The notes: a model not told the origin generated them from the sequence alone. Shown: positions 8,898 through 17,790, numbered from the stretch's first letter. The stretch is DNA of 64,000 nt from Provencibacterium sp. (GCA_022792175.1 JAAWAN010000022.1:1-64000); one strand, 5' to 3'. Translations and numbers: made by a program.

Positions 8898-9904
8898 TTT
8901 CCGTTATTGTTCCGGTCTATAATACGGCCGCCTATTTAAGAGACGGCATCCAGTCTGTTCTGGCGCAGAGCTGGACGCGCTTCGAGCTGCTTTTAGTGGA
9001 TGACGGCTCCGGGGATGAGAGCGTTTCCATCTGCCGGGACTTCTGCGAAAAGGACCGGCGCATCCGTCTTCTGCAACAGGCGCATGAGGGAGTCTCCGCC
9101 GCAAGAAACCGGGCGCTGCGGGAAGCCAAAGGAGACTATCTCTTTTTTCTGGACAGCGACGACGCGATTCATCCCCGGCTGCTGGAGGCGCTTTTGCAGC
9201 TGGCAAAGGAGCATGACGCAGCGATAGCGCAGGCGGACGGACAGCGCGTTTGCTCCAAAGAGCTGCAAGCGCTTTTGAAAGCCTCTGACTCCCATCAGGA
9301 ATACAGCGGCCTCTATATGAAAAACTGGCAGGCTTTGGAGCAGATTTGCCGCAGCGCTCCCGCCTTCATCCTTTTTCTGGCCATCGGCGGAAAGCTTGTA
9401 CGGCGCGATGCCGCTCTTCCTTTTCTTTTTGATGAAGAGATGGTAAGCGGCGAGGATACCAAATTTGTCTACCAGCTGTTCGCATCGGGGACAGATGCCG
9501 TTATCCTGCGTCAAAAGTGGTATTACTATCGGATACATGCAGACAATGCCAGCTTCCGGCATTCGCTCACCGCTTACAGGAATATCTATGAATGCTATAA
9601 ATACATCTGCGAACAGGAAAAGAAGAGTGGCAGGCCGAAAAATGCGGCGCTTTGTTCCTGCCGCCTCATATACACCCTCCTGGAATGGTACCGGCTGAGC
9701 GGGGAAGAAGGGGCCGCCGATTTAACAGAGTATCTAAAGGGACTGGCTGCTGCCGAAAGAGAGAGCTGGCGTTTTTCCCTGCTTTCTTTCCCCTGCAAGA
9801 TTCAATTTTTTCTGATGATGGATTGGTATCCGCTTTACCGCTGCCTCTTCCCTCTCCTACTTCTGCGGCGCAAATGGGCGGAAAGGAGGCAGAAGCGAAA
9901 ATGA
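8885..9904 (+). CDS. Family 2 glycosyltransferase
   Basis: A 339-residue GT-A fold enzyme. The N-terminus (ISVIVPVYNTAAYLRDGIQSVLAQ) is the GT2 nucleotide-sugar binding start. LLVDDGSGD and FLDSDDAIH give the metal-binding acidic motifs. A GEDTKFVYQLF segment fits the acceptor region. The C-terminus has a hydrophobic and basic tail (about 310-339) that may touch the membrane. It overlaps the pyruvyl transferase at its start and shares an ATGA overlap with the next gene, so the cluster is tightly coupled. Sugar donor and linkage cannot be deduced. Confidence 0.9.
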   Translation: MQELISVIVPVYNTAAYLRDGIQSVLAQSWTRFELLLVDDGSGDESVSICRDFCEKDRRIRLLQQAHEGVSAARNRALREAKGDYLFFLDSDDAIHPRLLEALLQLAKEHDAAIAQADGQRVCSKELQALLKASDSHQEYSGLYMKNWQALEQICRSAPAFILFLAIGGKLVRRDAALPFLFDEEMVSGEDTKFVYQLFASGTDAVILRQKWYYYRIHADNASFRHSLTAYRNIYECYKYICEQEKKSGRPKNAALCSCRLIYTLLEWYRLSGEEGAADLTEYLKGLAAAERESWRFSLLSFPCKIQFFLMMDWYPLYRCLFPLLLLRRKWAERRQKRK

Positions 9905-10992
9905 CTCCCAAATCTCTCTGCACCGGCTGCGGGGCCTGCGCGGCCGCCTGCAAAGAAAAGGCCATCACGATGAAAAGGGATGGGGAGGGCTTTGCCTATC
10001 CGGCTATCACCCCCGCCCTGTGTACCCATTGCGGGCTGTGCGATAAAATCTGCCCCATTCAGAAGGGGCCTGCCTCCGCCGGGGAAAACGTCTTTTTCGG
10101 CGCCCGGGCGAGAGAGGAAGGCGCGCGCCTTTGCGGCTCCTCGGGCGGCATCTTCCCGCTGCTGGCCGCCCGCGTCCTTCAAAGCGGCGGCGTGGTCTTC
10201 GGCGCGGCGCTTTCAGAGAATGGCCGCGTGCAGCATAAAAGTATCCGCCGCATAGAGGAGCTGCCGCAGATCACCCGCACGAAGTATGTGCAAAGCGACC
10301 TGTCCGCCGTTTTTTCCGAGCTTTTGGATCTTCTGCCCGCCGAACGTCCGGTCCTCTTCTGCGGCACCCCCTGCCAGTGCGCCGCCCTGCGCGCCCTTTT
10401 CGGAAAGGTAGAGGGCCTGCTGCTTGTTAGCCTCATCTGCTTTGGGGTACCCTCCCCGGGAATCTGGGAGCGCTATGTGCGTTTTATGGAAAAACAGTAT
10501 GGCGGACCTTTTCACTCCTTCTCCTTTCGTGACAAGCGAAACCGGGATAACGGACACACCGCCGCCCTGCAAATCGGGGGCAGGGAATACTGCTGTCCGC
10601 TCTCCAAAGACCCCTTCTGCAGCTCCTTTTTCCGGAGGATCAATCTGCGCCCCTGCTGCTCCCATTGCCGCTACTGCACGGTGGACCGGGAGAGCGATAT
10701 CACGCTGGGGGACTTCTGGGGCATTGAGCAGCTAAAGCCCGATTGGGAGGATGGCCTCGGCTGCTCAGCCATCATCTGCCATACGCCGGAGGGGATGCGC
10801 CTCTGGGAAAGCATTCGGGAGAGGACCGAGTGGTTCTCCTGCGAAGAAAAGGATCTGGCAAATCCCCGGCAGCCCCGGCTGCGGCAGCCCACAGCGCTTT
10901 CCCCCCTGCGCCCTCTTTATATGCGCCTCTACCGCCTGCTTCCCTTCTCCTGCTGGATTCGCCTGTTCGGCCCTGTAAAAAAGGGGCGATAA
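9901..10992 (+). CDS. Coenzyme F420 hydrogenase/dehydrogenase beta-subunit-like ferredoxin protein
   Basis: A 363-residue protein. The N-terminus holds two 4Fe-4S motifs (CTGCGACAAAC and CTHCGLCDKIC). The rest is the F420 hydrogenase/dehydrogenase beta-subunit fold, with LFCGTPCQCAAL, a further cysteine group (CCSHCRYC) and DITLGDFWG. Proteins of this kind are common in polysaccharide clusters next to pyruvyl transferases, where the role is poorly defined and need not involve F420. The start at 9901 is chosen because AAAGGAGG precedes it and the frame upstream only shadows the glycosyltransferase. ATG and TGA overlap with the gene before. Confidence 0.87.
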   Translation: MTPKSLCTGCGACAAACKEKAITMKRDGEGFAYPAITPALCTHCGLCDKICPIQKGPASAGENVFFGARAREEGARLCGSSGGIFPLLAARVLQSGGVVFGAALSENGRVQHKSIRRIEELPQITRTKYVQSDLSAVFSELLDLLPAERPVLFCGTPCQCAALRALFGKVEGLLLVSLICFGVPSPGIWERYVRFMEKQYGGPFHSFSFRDKRNRDNGHTAALQIGGREYCCPLSKDPFCSSFFRRINLRPCCSHCRYCTVDRESDITLGDFWGIEQLKPDWEDGLGCSAIICHTPEGMRLWESIRERTEWFSCEEKDLANPRQPRLRQPTALSPLRPLYMRLYRLLPFSCWIRLFGPVKKGR

Positions 10993-10995
10993 CCG

Positions 10996-11985
10996 ATGGA
11001 AAACAAAACCTCGCCGGTACAGGGCAGGGTATCGGTCATAACGCCGGTCTATAATGGAGAGAAGCATCTCTCTCGCCTGCTCGACTCCATTTTAGCCCAA
11101 TCGTGGGACGATATCGAAATGATCCTGTCGGATGACGGCTCCGCCGACCGGACGCTGGAAATTGCGGAGAGCTACCGGGAAAAATTTGAGAGCCGGGGCT
11201 TTCGCTATCAGATTGTTGCCGCCGGCCACCGAAACGCCTCCGCCGCGATAAACGGCGGCCTGCCTCTGGTGACCGGAGAATTTTTAATCTGGCCGGACAG
11301 CGATGACTATCTGGAAAAGGATTCTGTACGCAAACGGGCCGAATTTCTGCAGAAAAACCCGCAGTATGTCTGCGTGCGCTCGCTGAGCCGCTATGTGGAT
11401 GAAAGCGGCCGGGCGGCCGGGCGGACCGAGCCCACCGGAGATTTGGAAAACGAGAGGCTGTTTTTCCCCATTCTGGAATGTAAGACCTTTATCTGCTGCG
11501 GCTGCTATATGCTGCGCACCGAGGCGTTTTTTAAGTTCTATCCCCAGCGGCGGATACCGGAATATGAGATGGGACAGAATTTCCAGATGCTGCTGCCCTT
11601 TTTATATTTTCATCCCTGCCTGACCCTTCGGGAGCCGCTGTATGTGGTCCTCGTCCATGCGGACAGCCACTCCCGCCGTATGCGCTCCTTTAAGGAGGCG
11701 ATGGAGAGGTGCGCCGGCTTTGAGCGGCTGATAGAGGAAATCATCTCCCTCTGCGGCATTGCGGATAAAAGGGACCTGCGCAGAATCTCCCGCTGGCGGC
11801 TGCGGCAGCGGTATCTTCTTTACTGTCAGTATCAAAAGCGCCTTTTTGCCCTTTCGCTGATGCTCCCGCTCGCCCTTCGCGGCGGGCTGCATCTCTGGGA
11901 TGCTGCTTTCATCTTAAACGGGAGCTGGCTGCATCGGCTCTATCACCGGCTCAAAGGGATAAAAAAGGGGGCTGCCGAAAAATAA
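10996..11985 (+). CDS. Family 2 glycosyltransferase
   Basis: A 329-residue GT2 enzyme. VSVITPVYNGEKHLSRLLDS opens the fold, MILSDDGSADRT carries the first acidic motif and LIWPDSDDYLEKD the DxD-like motif. The C-terminal part has Arg-rich and hydrophobic stretches. It is the last gene of the glycan cluster, three bases after the F420-like gene, and is followed by the hairpin at 12010-12055. The two GT2 enzymes of the cluster differ clearly in sequence, so they probably add different sugars. Confidence 0.9.
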   Translation: MENKTSPVQGRVSVITPVYNGEKHLSRLLDSILAQSWDDIEMILSDDGSADRTLEIAESYREKFESRGFRYQIVAAGHRNASAAINGGLPLVTGEFLIWPDSDDYLEKDSVRKRAEFLQKNPQYVCVRSLSRYVDESGRAAGRTEPTGDLENERLFFPILECKTFICCGCYMLRTEAFFKFYPQRRIPEYEMGQNFQMLLPFLYFHPCLTLREPLYVVLVHADSHSRRMRSFKEAMERCAGFERLIEEIISLCGIADKRDLRRISRWRLRQRYLLYCQYQKRLFALSLMLPLALRGGLHLWDAAFILNGSWLHRLYHRLKGIKKGAAEK

Positions 11986-12009
11986 AAATCCGGGAAAATA
12001 ATGACGCCA

Positions 12010-12055
12010 AAAGGGGGCGCGCTGCAAAACTTTCTTTTTGCTGCGCGCCCCCTTT
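12010..12055. terminator. Hairpin between converging genes
   Basis: GGGGGCGCGC (12013-12022) pairs with GCGCGCCCCC (12043-12052), extended by AAA/TTT on the flanks. The loop has 20 bases. It lies between the plus glycan operon and the minus lipoprotein gene. The GCGCGCTGCAAAA core resembles the hairpin module of the repeats at 49110 and 56803. Confidence 0.6.
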
Positions 12056-12064
12056 AAATGGCTT

Positions 12065-12934
12065 TTAAAGATTCTCCCAGCTGAGCAGCTGAAAACGCAG
12101 CGGGTGAAGGCCAAAAATCCTGACACGCATGCGCACCCTTTCTTCGGTAGGCGGCACCCCCAGCTCGTCCGAAGAGCCGATGTGCAGCGTTAGAACATCC
12201 TCCTGCAGTTCGCTATCCAGAAGCGAAAATTCCCGATATCCGCCGAAGCCGCTGAGCGCGGACTCGATAAAGGCGGCACGCTCCGAATCATATCCGCGCT
12301 TTTTCGTCTGGTCAAAGCGCCCGATAGCCGCCTCCGGCCTTGAAATCTCTGTTCCCAGATACTCCTGCAGATAGTCGTTCACCAGACGAAGCGGAATGAT
12401 ACAGGCTCCCTCCTGCTTGCTGTAAAGCTCCTGCTCGAGCGTTTTGCCGTCCGCATGGAAACGGGTTTGCAGGAAAAGAAATATTGTATATTTTTCCGCC
12501 TCACTCAGCTTCTCAGGGGAGGTAAAGGGTATATCCAGCGTGACGATGGAATAACTCTCCGCAAACCCCATAAAATAATCCGTTAAACCGGCTGTTTCCT
12601 CTTCGGAAAGCGCTGACAACGCTTCGCCGCCTTCTGAAGAGCCGCCGCTTTCGGCGCCCTCTTCCTGCGAGGACTCCTTCTGGGAAGTCTCTTCCGGCGA
12701 GCTCTCTTTTTGGGAGGTCTCCTTCTGTGAGGATTCCTTCTGCAAGGACGCTTCCTGTGACTGAGAGGAATTTTGCTGTGCGGCGGCAGCGCTGCTTTTT
12801 TCGTCCACCGCAGCCGAAGCAGAGCGCTCTTCTGCCGGGGCAGAGACCGGTTTTGCGGCGCAGCCTGCAAAAAAGAGGAGCAACAGGGCCGCGCAGCCTC
12901 CCCCGATTTTTCTCATCAGCCTGCCTTTTCTCAT
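12065..12934 (-). CDS. Ser/Gln/Glu-rich lipoprotein of unknown function
   Basis: A 289-residue predicted lipoprotein. The start at 12934 is favoured by GGAAGGTGG seven bases upstream and by the signal peptide that follows (CAALLLLFFAGC lipobox). After the lipidated Cys comes a low-complexity linker of about 75 residues with repeated SSQKETSQKE-like units. It is followed by a globular domain of about 190 residues ending in FQLLSWENL. I recognise no family for that domain. It is the last gene of the radical SAM operon, and its start lies about 20 bases after the stop of the prealbumin-like gene. The linker suggests that the domain is held away from the membrane across the wall. Confidence 0.8.
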   Translation of the reverse strand: MRKGRLMRKIGGGCAALLLLFFAGCAAKPVSAPAEERSASAAVDEKSSAAAAQQNSSQSQEASLQKESSQKETSQKESSPEETSQKESSQEEGAESGGSSEGGEALSALSEEETAGLTDYFMGFAESYSIVTLDIPFTSPEKLSEAEKYTIFLFLQTRFHADGKTLEQELYSKQEGACIIPLRLVNDYLQEYLGTEISRPEAAIGRFDQTKKRGYDSERAAFIESALSGFGGYREFSLLDSELQEDVLTLHIGSSDELGVPPTEERVRMRVRIFGLHPLRFQLLSWENL

Positions 12935-12956
12935 TGGGAAACCACCTTCCTGCATG

Positions 12957-13880
12957 TTAAAGGTAAACGCTCTGTATCTGCCCGCCGCCCTGTGCCTCCA
13001 GCTTGAGGCGACGGTTTTGGATGCGCAGCGTATAGCTGCCGGGCGAAAGAAGGGAAAGGGAAAGCCTTCCGGCTTCATCCGTCTCCTGTTCTGAAAGGAG
13101 AATCTCGCGTCCGCCCGGCAGCGCATAGAGCACATGGGCAACCGGCTCATTTTTCAGCGGCCTGGCATTCTGCCCATAGAGGAGAAGCTCCTGCAAAACC
13201 GGCTCCGCCTGTTCGGGATAAACGCACAAAACGCTGCTGACCGTCTTCTTTTCATTCGGCTCGATGACGAGCGCAATGGGCGCGGCACCCTCCGGGCAGA
13301 GCAGGTGCCCCCCTGCCCGGAGGTTTTCAAACACCAGGTTTCCCTGCCAGTCGGTCTCTCCCTGAACCGTTTGGGAAAAAGAGGCAGCGGCAGCCTTTTC
13401 CAGCTCAGTCTCCAGCAGCGTTACCGGCCGCCGGGCGGCCGGCTCCCCCTGCGCATCCTGCAGGCGCAGAACAAGGGTGTAGCGGTCCGGCGCCGTACTG
13501 AGCGTTAAAGAAAGGGAGGAGGGAGCATTCTCCGGAATGCGCACCTCATAAAGGTTATCCGCCGCGCGCAGCCAGTAGCTGCCGGGCGCCATCCCCTCAA
13601 AGCGGCAGCGGCCATCCGCCCCGGTGAGCGTACCCCCTTCTCCCCACCGGCCGATGGGGACGGCCGTCGTATCGATAAGGACGCTTACCGGCATATCTGC
13701 AGCGGGTTCGCCGTTTTCTGCTTCCAGAAGAATTTCCACCGTGCGCGTCCGGGAGGGGGCCGCCATATCATACCGCCAGAAAAGACCCACCCCCAGAAGT
13801 GCCGCCAGAGGGAGAAGCAGCCAGAGCCACCGGGCCGCCTTTCTCTTTCCGTGATAAACGCGCAGCCGTTTCGCCGACAT
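12957..13880 (-). CDS. Membrane-anchored protein with Cna-B/prealbumin-like domains
   Basis: A 307-residue protein with a basic N-terminus, one helix (about 18-36, WLWLLLPLAALLGVGLFWRY) and an extracellular part of three beta-sandwich units. Each unit shows the Cna-B or carboxypeptidase-regulatory pattern: a loop like GEPAADMPVSV, then a turn like TGADGRCRFEGMAPGSYWL or TDEAGRLSLSLLSPGSYTL. No LPXTG-type sorting signal is seen, so it is held by the N-terminal helix. The start at 13880 follows AAAGGA. It sits between the radical SAM gene (25 bases upstream) and the lipoprotein. Cna-B domains often give rod-like surface stalks with isopeptide bonds, but I cannot confirm the Lys/Asn pairs here. 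Confidence 0.78.
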   Translation of the reverse strand: MSAKRLRVYHGKRKAARWLWLLLPLAALLGVGLFWRYDMAAPSRTRTVEILLEAENGEPAADMPVSVLIDTTAVPIGRWGEGGTLTGADGRCRFEGMAPGSYWLRAADNLYEVRIPENAPSSLSLTLSTAPDRYTLVLRLQDAQGEPAARRPVTLLETELEKAAAASFSQTVQGETDWQGNLVFENLRAGGHLLCPEGAAPIALVIEPNEKKTVSSVLCVYPEQAEPVLQELLLYGQNARPLKNEPVAHVLYALPGGREILLSEQETDEAGRLSLSLLSPGSYTLRIQNRRLKLEAQGGGQIQSVYL

Positions 13881-13905
13881 CGTTCCTTTCCCCTTTCTAT
13901 CTCCC

Positions 13906-15018
13906 TTAAAGCGGCGGCAGGCCGCAGAGCTCGCGCAGCCGGGGAACCGCATAGGGGAAAAACTCCCGGTAGCTTTCGCAAAAACAGCTGAGCGTCAGCT
14001 CACCGCCGGGCTGCTCCCGGTCGCGCCGACAGCCACCATGGCAGAGGGAAAACCATTCGCACGCCCGGCAGCGCTCCTCCACCTTTAAGGAGGGCTCGAG
14101 AAAGCCGGAACGCGCAAAGGCCTCTTCAATCTCTTCAAAGCTGTCGGTATTCAGATTTCCCAGCCGGTAGCGGTCCAATACATAAAAGTCGCAGGGGTAA
14201 ACCCCTCCGTCCGCCTCCACCACCAACTGGTTCGTGCAGTGCCCGCTCAGGCCGCAGCTTTCCGCCTTTTGGCCGAGCAGCAGCCCTGCCAGATTTTCAA
14301 AATACCGGTTATAGACAAATTCACCCCGCCGCCGGTCCTGATACCACAGGTCAAAAAGGTTTTTGAGAAACCGGGCATAGAGCGCGGGGGTCAGCGAATA
14401 TTCGTGGCCGCCGCGCTCCTCTTCCAGCGGGTCCAGGCAGGGGATATACTGCTGATAGCGCAGGTTGTTGCGCATGAAAAAGCCATAGATTTTCCCGATC
14501 GAGCGGGCCGTGCGGGCGGTGACCACCGTCAGCGTGTTAAAATCGACCTGATGGCGCTCGAGCGTTTTGGCCGCGCGCAGCGTCCTTTGCCAGGTGCCGT
14601 CGCCGCGGGCATCCAGCCGGTAGGCGTCATGCACCGGTTTGGTTCCATCCAGCGAGAGGCCGATCAAAAAGCCGTTCTTTTTAAAAAATTCTGCCCAACG
14701 CTCATCCACCACATAGCCGTTCGTCTGCAGCGCATAGTGTACCGGCAGCCTCTGCCGGTTATAGGCTGCTACCAGCTCGATGAGCTTTTCATAAAAGGAG
14801 AGTCCTGCAAGCGTCGGCTCCCCGCCCTGGAAGATGAAGGCGCAGCTTTGCTTTGCCGTTTCCAGCGTGCGGCGCACCAGCGCCTCCAGCGTCTCTTCGC
14901 TCATCATCCCGAAGGAAGCGACCTCCCGGTTTTGCGTTTCGTCCTCATAAAAGCAGTAGCGGCAGCGCATATTGCAGTTCCCGGATGCGGGCTTGATTAA
15001 AAGGCTGATATTCTGCAA
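13906..15018 (-). CDS. Radical SAM/SPASM protein, anaerobic sulfatase-maturase-like
   Basis: A 370-residue radical SAM enzyme. C15, C19 and C22 (CNMRCRYC) bind the SAM cluster. FIFQGGEPTLAG and ALQTNGYVVD are typical of the anaerobic sulfatase maturase branch. The C-terminal SPASM region has the cysteine pattern CGLSGHC, CDF, then CRACEWFSLCHGGC (Cx2Cx5Cx3C) for two auxiliary clusters. The family converts Cys or Ser to formylglycine in sulfatases, and relatives modify peptides. No sulfatase gene lies in the window. The next two genes in the operon encode surface proteins, so the target may be elsewhere or may be unusual. Confidence 0.9.
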   Translation of the reverse strand: MQNISLLIKPASGNCNMRCRYCFYEDETQNREVASFGMMSEETLEALVRRTLETAKQSCAFIFQGGEPTLAGLSFYEKLIELVAAYNRQRLPVHYALQTNGYVVDERWAEFFKKNGFLIGLSLDGTKPVHDAYRLDARGDGTWQRTLRAAKTLERHQVDFNTLTVVTARTARSIGKIYGFFMRNNLRYQQYIPCLDPLEEERGGHEYSLTPALYARFLKNLFDLWYQDRRRGEFVYNRYFENLAGLLLGQKAESCGLSGHCTNQLVVEADGGVYPCDFYVLDRYRLGNLNTDSFEEIEEAFARSGFLEPSLKVEERCRACEWFSLCHGGCRRDREQPGGELTLSCFCESYREFFPYAVPRLRELCGLPPL

Positions 15019-15139
15019 AGCTCTTTCTTGCCTCCCGTTTTTCTGTTTTCTCTAATCATAGCGGATTTAACGCGATTTGTCGAGCGAAAGCGGACGATAT
15101 CATGTATATCCGCCATATTCCCGCATGGCAGCAGGCAAT

Positions 15140-15168
15140 GGCCTCTGGCCCGCTAAAAACCAGAGGCC
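15140..15168. terminator. Inverted repeat in the metA to radical SAM gap
   Basis: GGCCTCTGG (15140-15148) and CCAGAGGCC (15160-15168) form a perfect 9-bp stem in the 218-base gap between two minus-strand genes. There is no clear T-run on the minus strand, so a terminator role for metA is only likely. Confidence 0.4.
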
Positions 15169-15236
15169 GCCGCCGTTTTTTATGGGCAGCAGCGGCCGCT
15201 TCCCTTTTTAAAGTCCTGCCGCATGCTGAAAAGCTT

Positions 15237-16175
15237 TTACTGATGAAAGCCGGCCGGGCGCTCCAGCTCCCGCAGGTCATAGGGCGTCTGCTGGTAAACA
15301 AAATAGTTGAGCCAGTTGGAGAAAAGCAGGTTCGCGTGCGCGCGCCAGCTGTGCTCCGGCGGCAAATTGGGGTCATCGTTCGGGAAATAGTGGCGGGGCA
15401 GGATAATATCCATCCCCTTACTGAGGTCCCGCCGGTATTCCTCCGCCAGCGTCATGCGGTCATACTCCGAATGGCCGGTCACAAAAATCCGCCGTCCGCC
15501 GCGGTCAGCGGCAATATAGGTTCCTGCCTCCTCCGATTCGCAGAGCAGCTCTATTTCGCCGCAGCGCCGCAGGGCCTCTTCGTCCACGCCGGTGTGGCGG
15601 GAATGGGGGGCTAAAAACCGCTCATCAAACCCGCGCAGCAGCCGGTGGCGGGAGGAGAGCACCCGGTGGGAGAAGATGCCGGACATCTTTTCCGGCAGCG
15701 GGTATTTCCCAATCCCATAGTGGTAGTAGAGCCCGGCCTGCGCCCCCCAGCAGATATGCAGCGTGGAATAAACATGCCGCCTGCTCCAGTCCATCACGGC
15801 GCAGAGCTCCTGCCAGTAGTCCACCTCTTCAAAGGGCAGCTCCTCCACCGGCGCGCCGGTGATAATCATCCCGTCAAACCGCTCATTCCTTATATCCCCG
15901 AAGGTCCGGTAAAACTTGAGCAGATGCCCGCTCGGGGTGTTTTTGGAAAGATGGGTCGCCATCTGCATCAGCTCGATATCCACCTGAATGGGGGTGTTGC
16001 CGATGAGGCGCAGCAGCTGGGTCTCGGTCTCTATCTTTTTGGGCATGAGGTTTAAAATCAGAATGCGCAGCGGGCGAATATCCTGCATGCGGGCGCGGGA
16101 ATCGCTCATGAAGAAGATGTTTTCCTCCTCAAGCGTTTTCGCCGCAGGCAGCCCCTCCGGAATGTTGATCGGCAT
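15237..16175 (-). CDS. metA: Homoserine O-acyltransferase MetA, probably acetyl-specific
   Basis: A 312-residue MetA-family enzyme of full length. The nucleophile is C142 ([18 protein letters not shown]). The partner His and Glu lie in [10 protein letters not shown]. Residue 111 is Glu ([14 protein letters not shown]). In Bacillus cereus MetA, Glu at this place is linked to acetyl-CoA use and Gly to succinyl-CoA, so this enzyme most likely makes O-acetylhomoserine. That matches the adjacent O-acetylhomoserine sulfhydrylase gene upstream. AAGGAGAGG stands before the ATG. It has its own promoter at 16337-16365 and a leader of about 150 bases in which I see no SAM-I pattern. Confidence 0.95.
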   Translation of the reverse strand: MPINIPEGLPAAKTLEEENIFFMSDSRARMQDIRPLRILILNLMPKKIETETQLLRLIGNTPIQVDIELMQMATHLSKNTPSGHLLKFYRTFGDIRNERFDGMIITGAPVEELPFEEVDYWQELCAVMDWSRRHVYSTLHICWGAQAGLYYHYGIGKYPLPEKMSGIFSHRVLSSRHRLLRGFDERFLAPHSRHTGVDEEALRRCGEIELLCESEEAGTYIAADRGGRRIFVTGHSEYDRMTLAEEYRRDLSKGMDIILPRHYFPNDDPNLPPEHSWRAHANLLFSNWLNYFVYQQTPYDLRELERPAGFHQ

Positions 16176-16336
16176 CCCTTAACCCCTCTCCTTTTCCTGA
16201 GATTTTTTGCCTTTCTCTGCGCCCCCCGGCTCCCGGTCAAAAAGCGCTCTGCCTTCCCCGCCTGTTTCCTCCGGCAGCTGTAAGGCGCCCAGCGGGAAGC
16301 AGCCACGCCGCCCGCGGGAGCGGCGAAAGCAAATTC

Positions 16337-16365
16337 ATCATACTATTTTTGACAGGGAATGTAAA
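16337..16365 (-). promoter_or_regulatory. metA promoter
   Basis: On the minus strand TTTACA (16365-16360) and TATGAT (16342-16337) are 17 bases apart. The predicted leader runs from about 16330 to 16176. The 352-base gap 16176-16527 holds this promoter, the leader and the metY terminator, and no gene. Confidence 0.75.
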
Positions 16366-16473
16366 GTATTCCAAAGGCCCGGCTTAAAAGCATCCTTTCA
16401 AAACGGTTTTCGCCCTCTCCTGCGGCTTTTCATTCCCCGTTCGCCCGGCGAAAACAGCGGAAGCAGAGCAAAG

Positions 16474-16523
16474 GGCCCGGAGCCATCCGTCCGGCTCCGG
16501 GCCATTTGCCCGCCTTCGCGGGC
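16474..16523 (-). terminator. Double hairpin behind metY
   Basis: Two stems follow the metY stop. The near one pairs GCCCGC (16508-16513) with GCGGGC (16518-16523) over a CTTC loop. The second pairs GGCCCGGAGCC (16474-16484) with GGCTCCGGGCC (16493-16503). The T-run is weak. Confidence 0.55.
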
Positions 16524-16527
16524 CGGT

Positions 16528-17790
16528 TTAAACATTTTTCAGGCTCTGTTCGATATCGCTCAGAATATCCGCAATATTTTCAAGACCGGTGGAAAAGCGG
16601 ATAAGCCCCGGCTGCACGCCGGCGGCAATCAGCTGCTCATCGGTCAGCTGGCGGTGGGTGGCGCTCGCCGGATGCAGCACGCAGGTGCGGATATCCGCCA
16701 CATGCACCTCGTTGCAGGCAAGGCGCAGCCCATCCATAAACCGGACGGCGTTTTTCTTCCCGCCGCCGATGATGACCGAGACGACGCCGCAGGAGCCCTT
16801 CGGCAGATACTTCTGCGCCAGCGGATAATACCGGTCGCCCGGCAGCGCCGAATAGCTGACGCTCTCAATCTTCGGGGAGGCCGCGAAATATTTGGCAACC
16901 GCCAGCCCGTTCTGGCAGTAGCGCTCCATGCGCAGCGGCAGCGTCTCAAGGCCAATATTGAGCAAAAACGCCGAGTGCGCGGCCGGGTAGCAGCCAAAGT
17001 CGCGCATCAGCTGCATGCGGGCCTTGGCGATATAGGCGCTCCTGCCAAAATCGCGGGTATAGGTAACACCGTGGTAGCTCTCATCCGGCTCGCAGAAATC
17101 CGGCCAGTTCCCCTTCGTCCAGTCAAAGTTTCCGCTGTCGACGATGACGCCGCCGACCTGCAGCGCATGCCCATCCATATATTTGGTGGTCGAGTGGATA
17201 ACGATATCCGCCCCGAAGCAGATGGGCTTGCAGAGAACGGGGGTGGCAAAAGTGTTGTCCACAATAAACGGAACGCCCTTTTTGTGGGCAATCCGGGCAA
17301 ATTTTTCGATATCAAGCACCGCCAGTGCGGGGTTGGCAATCGTTTCGCCGAAGACCGCTTTGGTGTTTTCCTTAAAAGCCTTCTCTATCGTCTCTTCGTC
17401 CGCGTCCGCATCTACAAAGATGCACTCGATGCCGAAGCGCTTTAAGGTCACCGAGAAGAGATTGACCGTTCCGCCATAGATGGTGGAGGCGCTGATAAAG
17501 CTGTCCCCCGCCGAGCAGAGGTTTAAAATGGAAAGCAGCGAGGCCGCCTGTCCCGAGGAGGTGCACATCGCTCCGGCGCCGCCCTCGAGCGCGGCAATTT
17601 TCTTTTCAACCGCCTCCACCGTCGGGTTGGAAAAGCGGGAATACATGTGCGCCGTCGGCATATCGAACAGGTCGCCGATATGCTCGGTGGAATCAAAGCG
17701 GTAGGTGGTGCTCTGGCAGATGGGCATAACACCCGGCGCGCCGTTTTCCGGCTCATATCCGGCGTGCAGGCAGAGAGTTTCATCCAGCAT
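16528..17790 (-). CDS. metY: O-acetylhomoserine sulfhydrylase (aminocarboxypropyltransferase)
   Basis: A 420-residue PLP enzyme of the Cys/Met metabolism family, full length. It has the phosphate-binding YSRFSNPTVEAVEKKIAALEGG segment, TSSGQAA, and the PLP lysine in HSTTKYMDGHA. The RFSTGLENIADIL segment near the C-terminus is typical. The length and the YTRDFGRSAYIAKAR region fit the O-acetylhomoserine sulfhydrylase branch, which makes homocysteine from O-acetylhomoserine and sulfide, better than cystathionine gamma-synthase. GGAGG lies eight bases before the ATG. The neighbour MetA supplies the substrate. Confidence 0.94.
   Translation of the reverse strand: MLDETLCLHAGYEPENGAPGVMPICQSTTYRFDSTEHIGDLFDMPTAHMYSRFSNPTVEAVEKKIAALEGGAGAMCTSSGQAASLLSILNLCSAGDSFISASTIYGGTVNLFSVTLKRFGIECIFVDADADEETIEKAFKENTKAVFGETIANPALAVLDIEKFARIAHKKGVPFIVDNTFATPVLCKPICFGADIVIHSTTKYMDGHALQVGGVIVDSGNFDWTKGNWPDFCEPDESYHGVTYTRDFGRSAYIAKARMQLMRDFGCYPAAHSAFLLNIGLETLPLRMERYCQNGLAVAKYFAASPKIESVSYSALPGDRYYPLAQKYLPKGSCGVVSVIIGGGKKNAVRFMDGLRLACNEVHVADIRTCVLHPASATHRQLTDEQLIAAGVQPGLIRFSTGLENIADILSDIEQSLKNV

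Noticed and set aside
9652-9900. Longer N-terminus for the F420-like protein
   Set aside because: The extra 83 codons lie wholly inside the glycosyltransferase gene; the ATG at 9901 has AAAGGAGG and begins right at the ferredoxin domain.
16176-16330. Possible SAM riboswitch in the metA leader
   Set aside because: The leader is long enough, but I cannot find the conserved SAM-I core or a following terminator; the same holds for metY.
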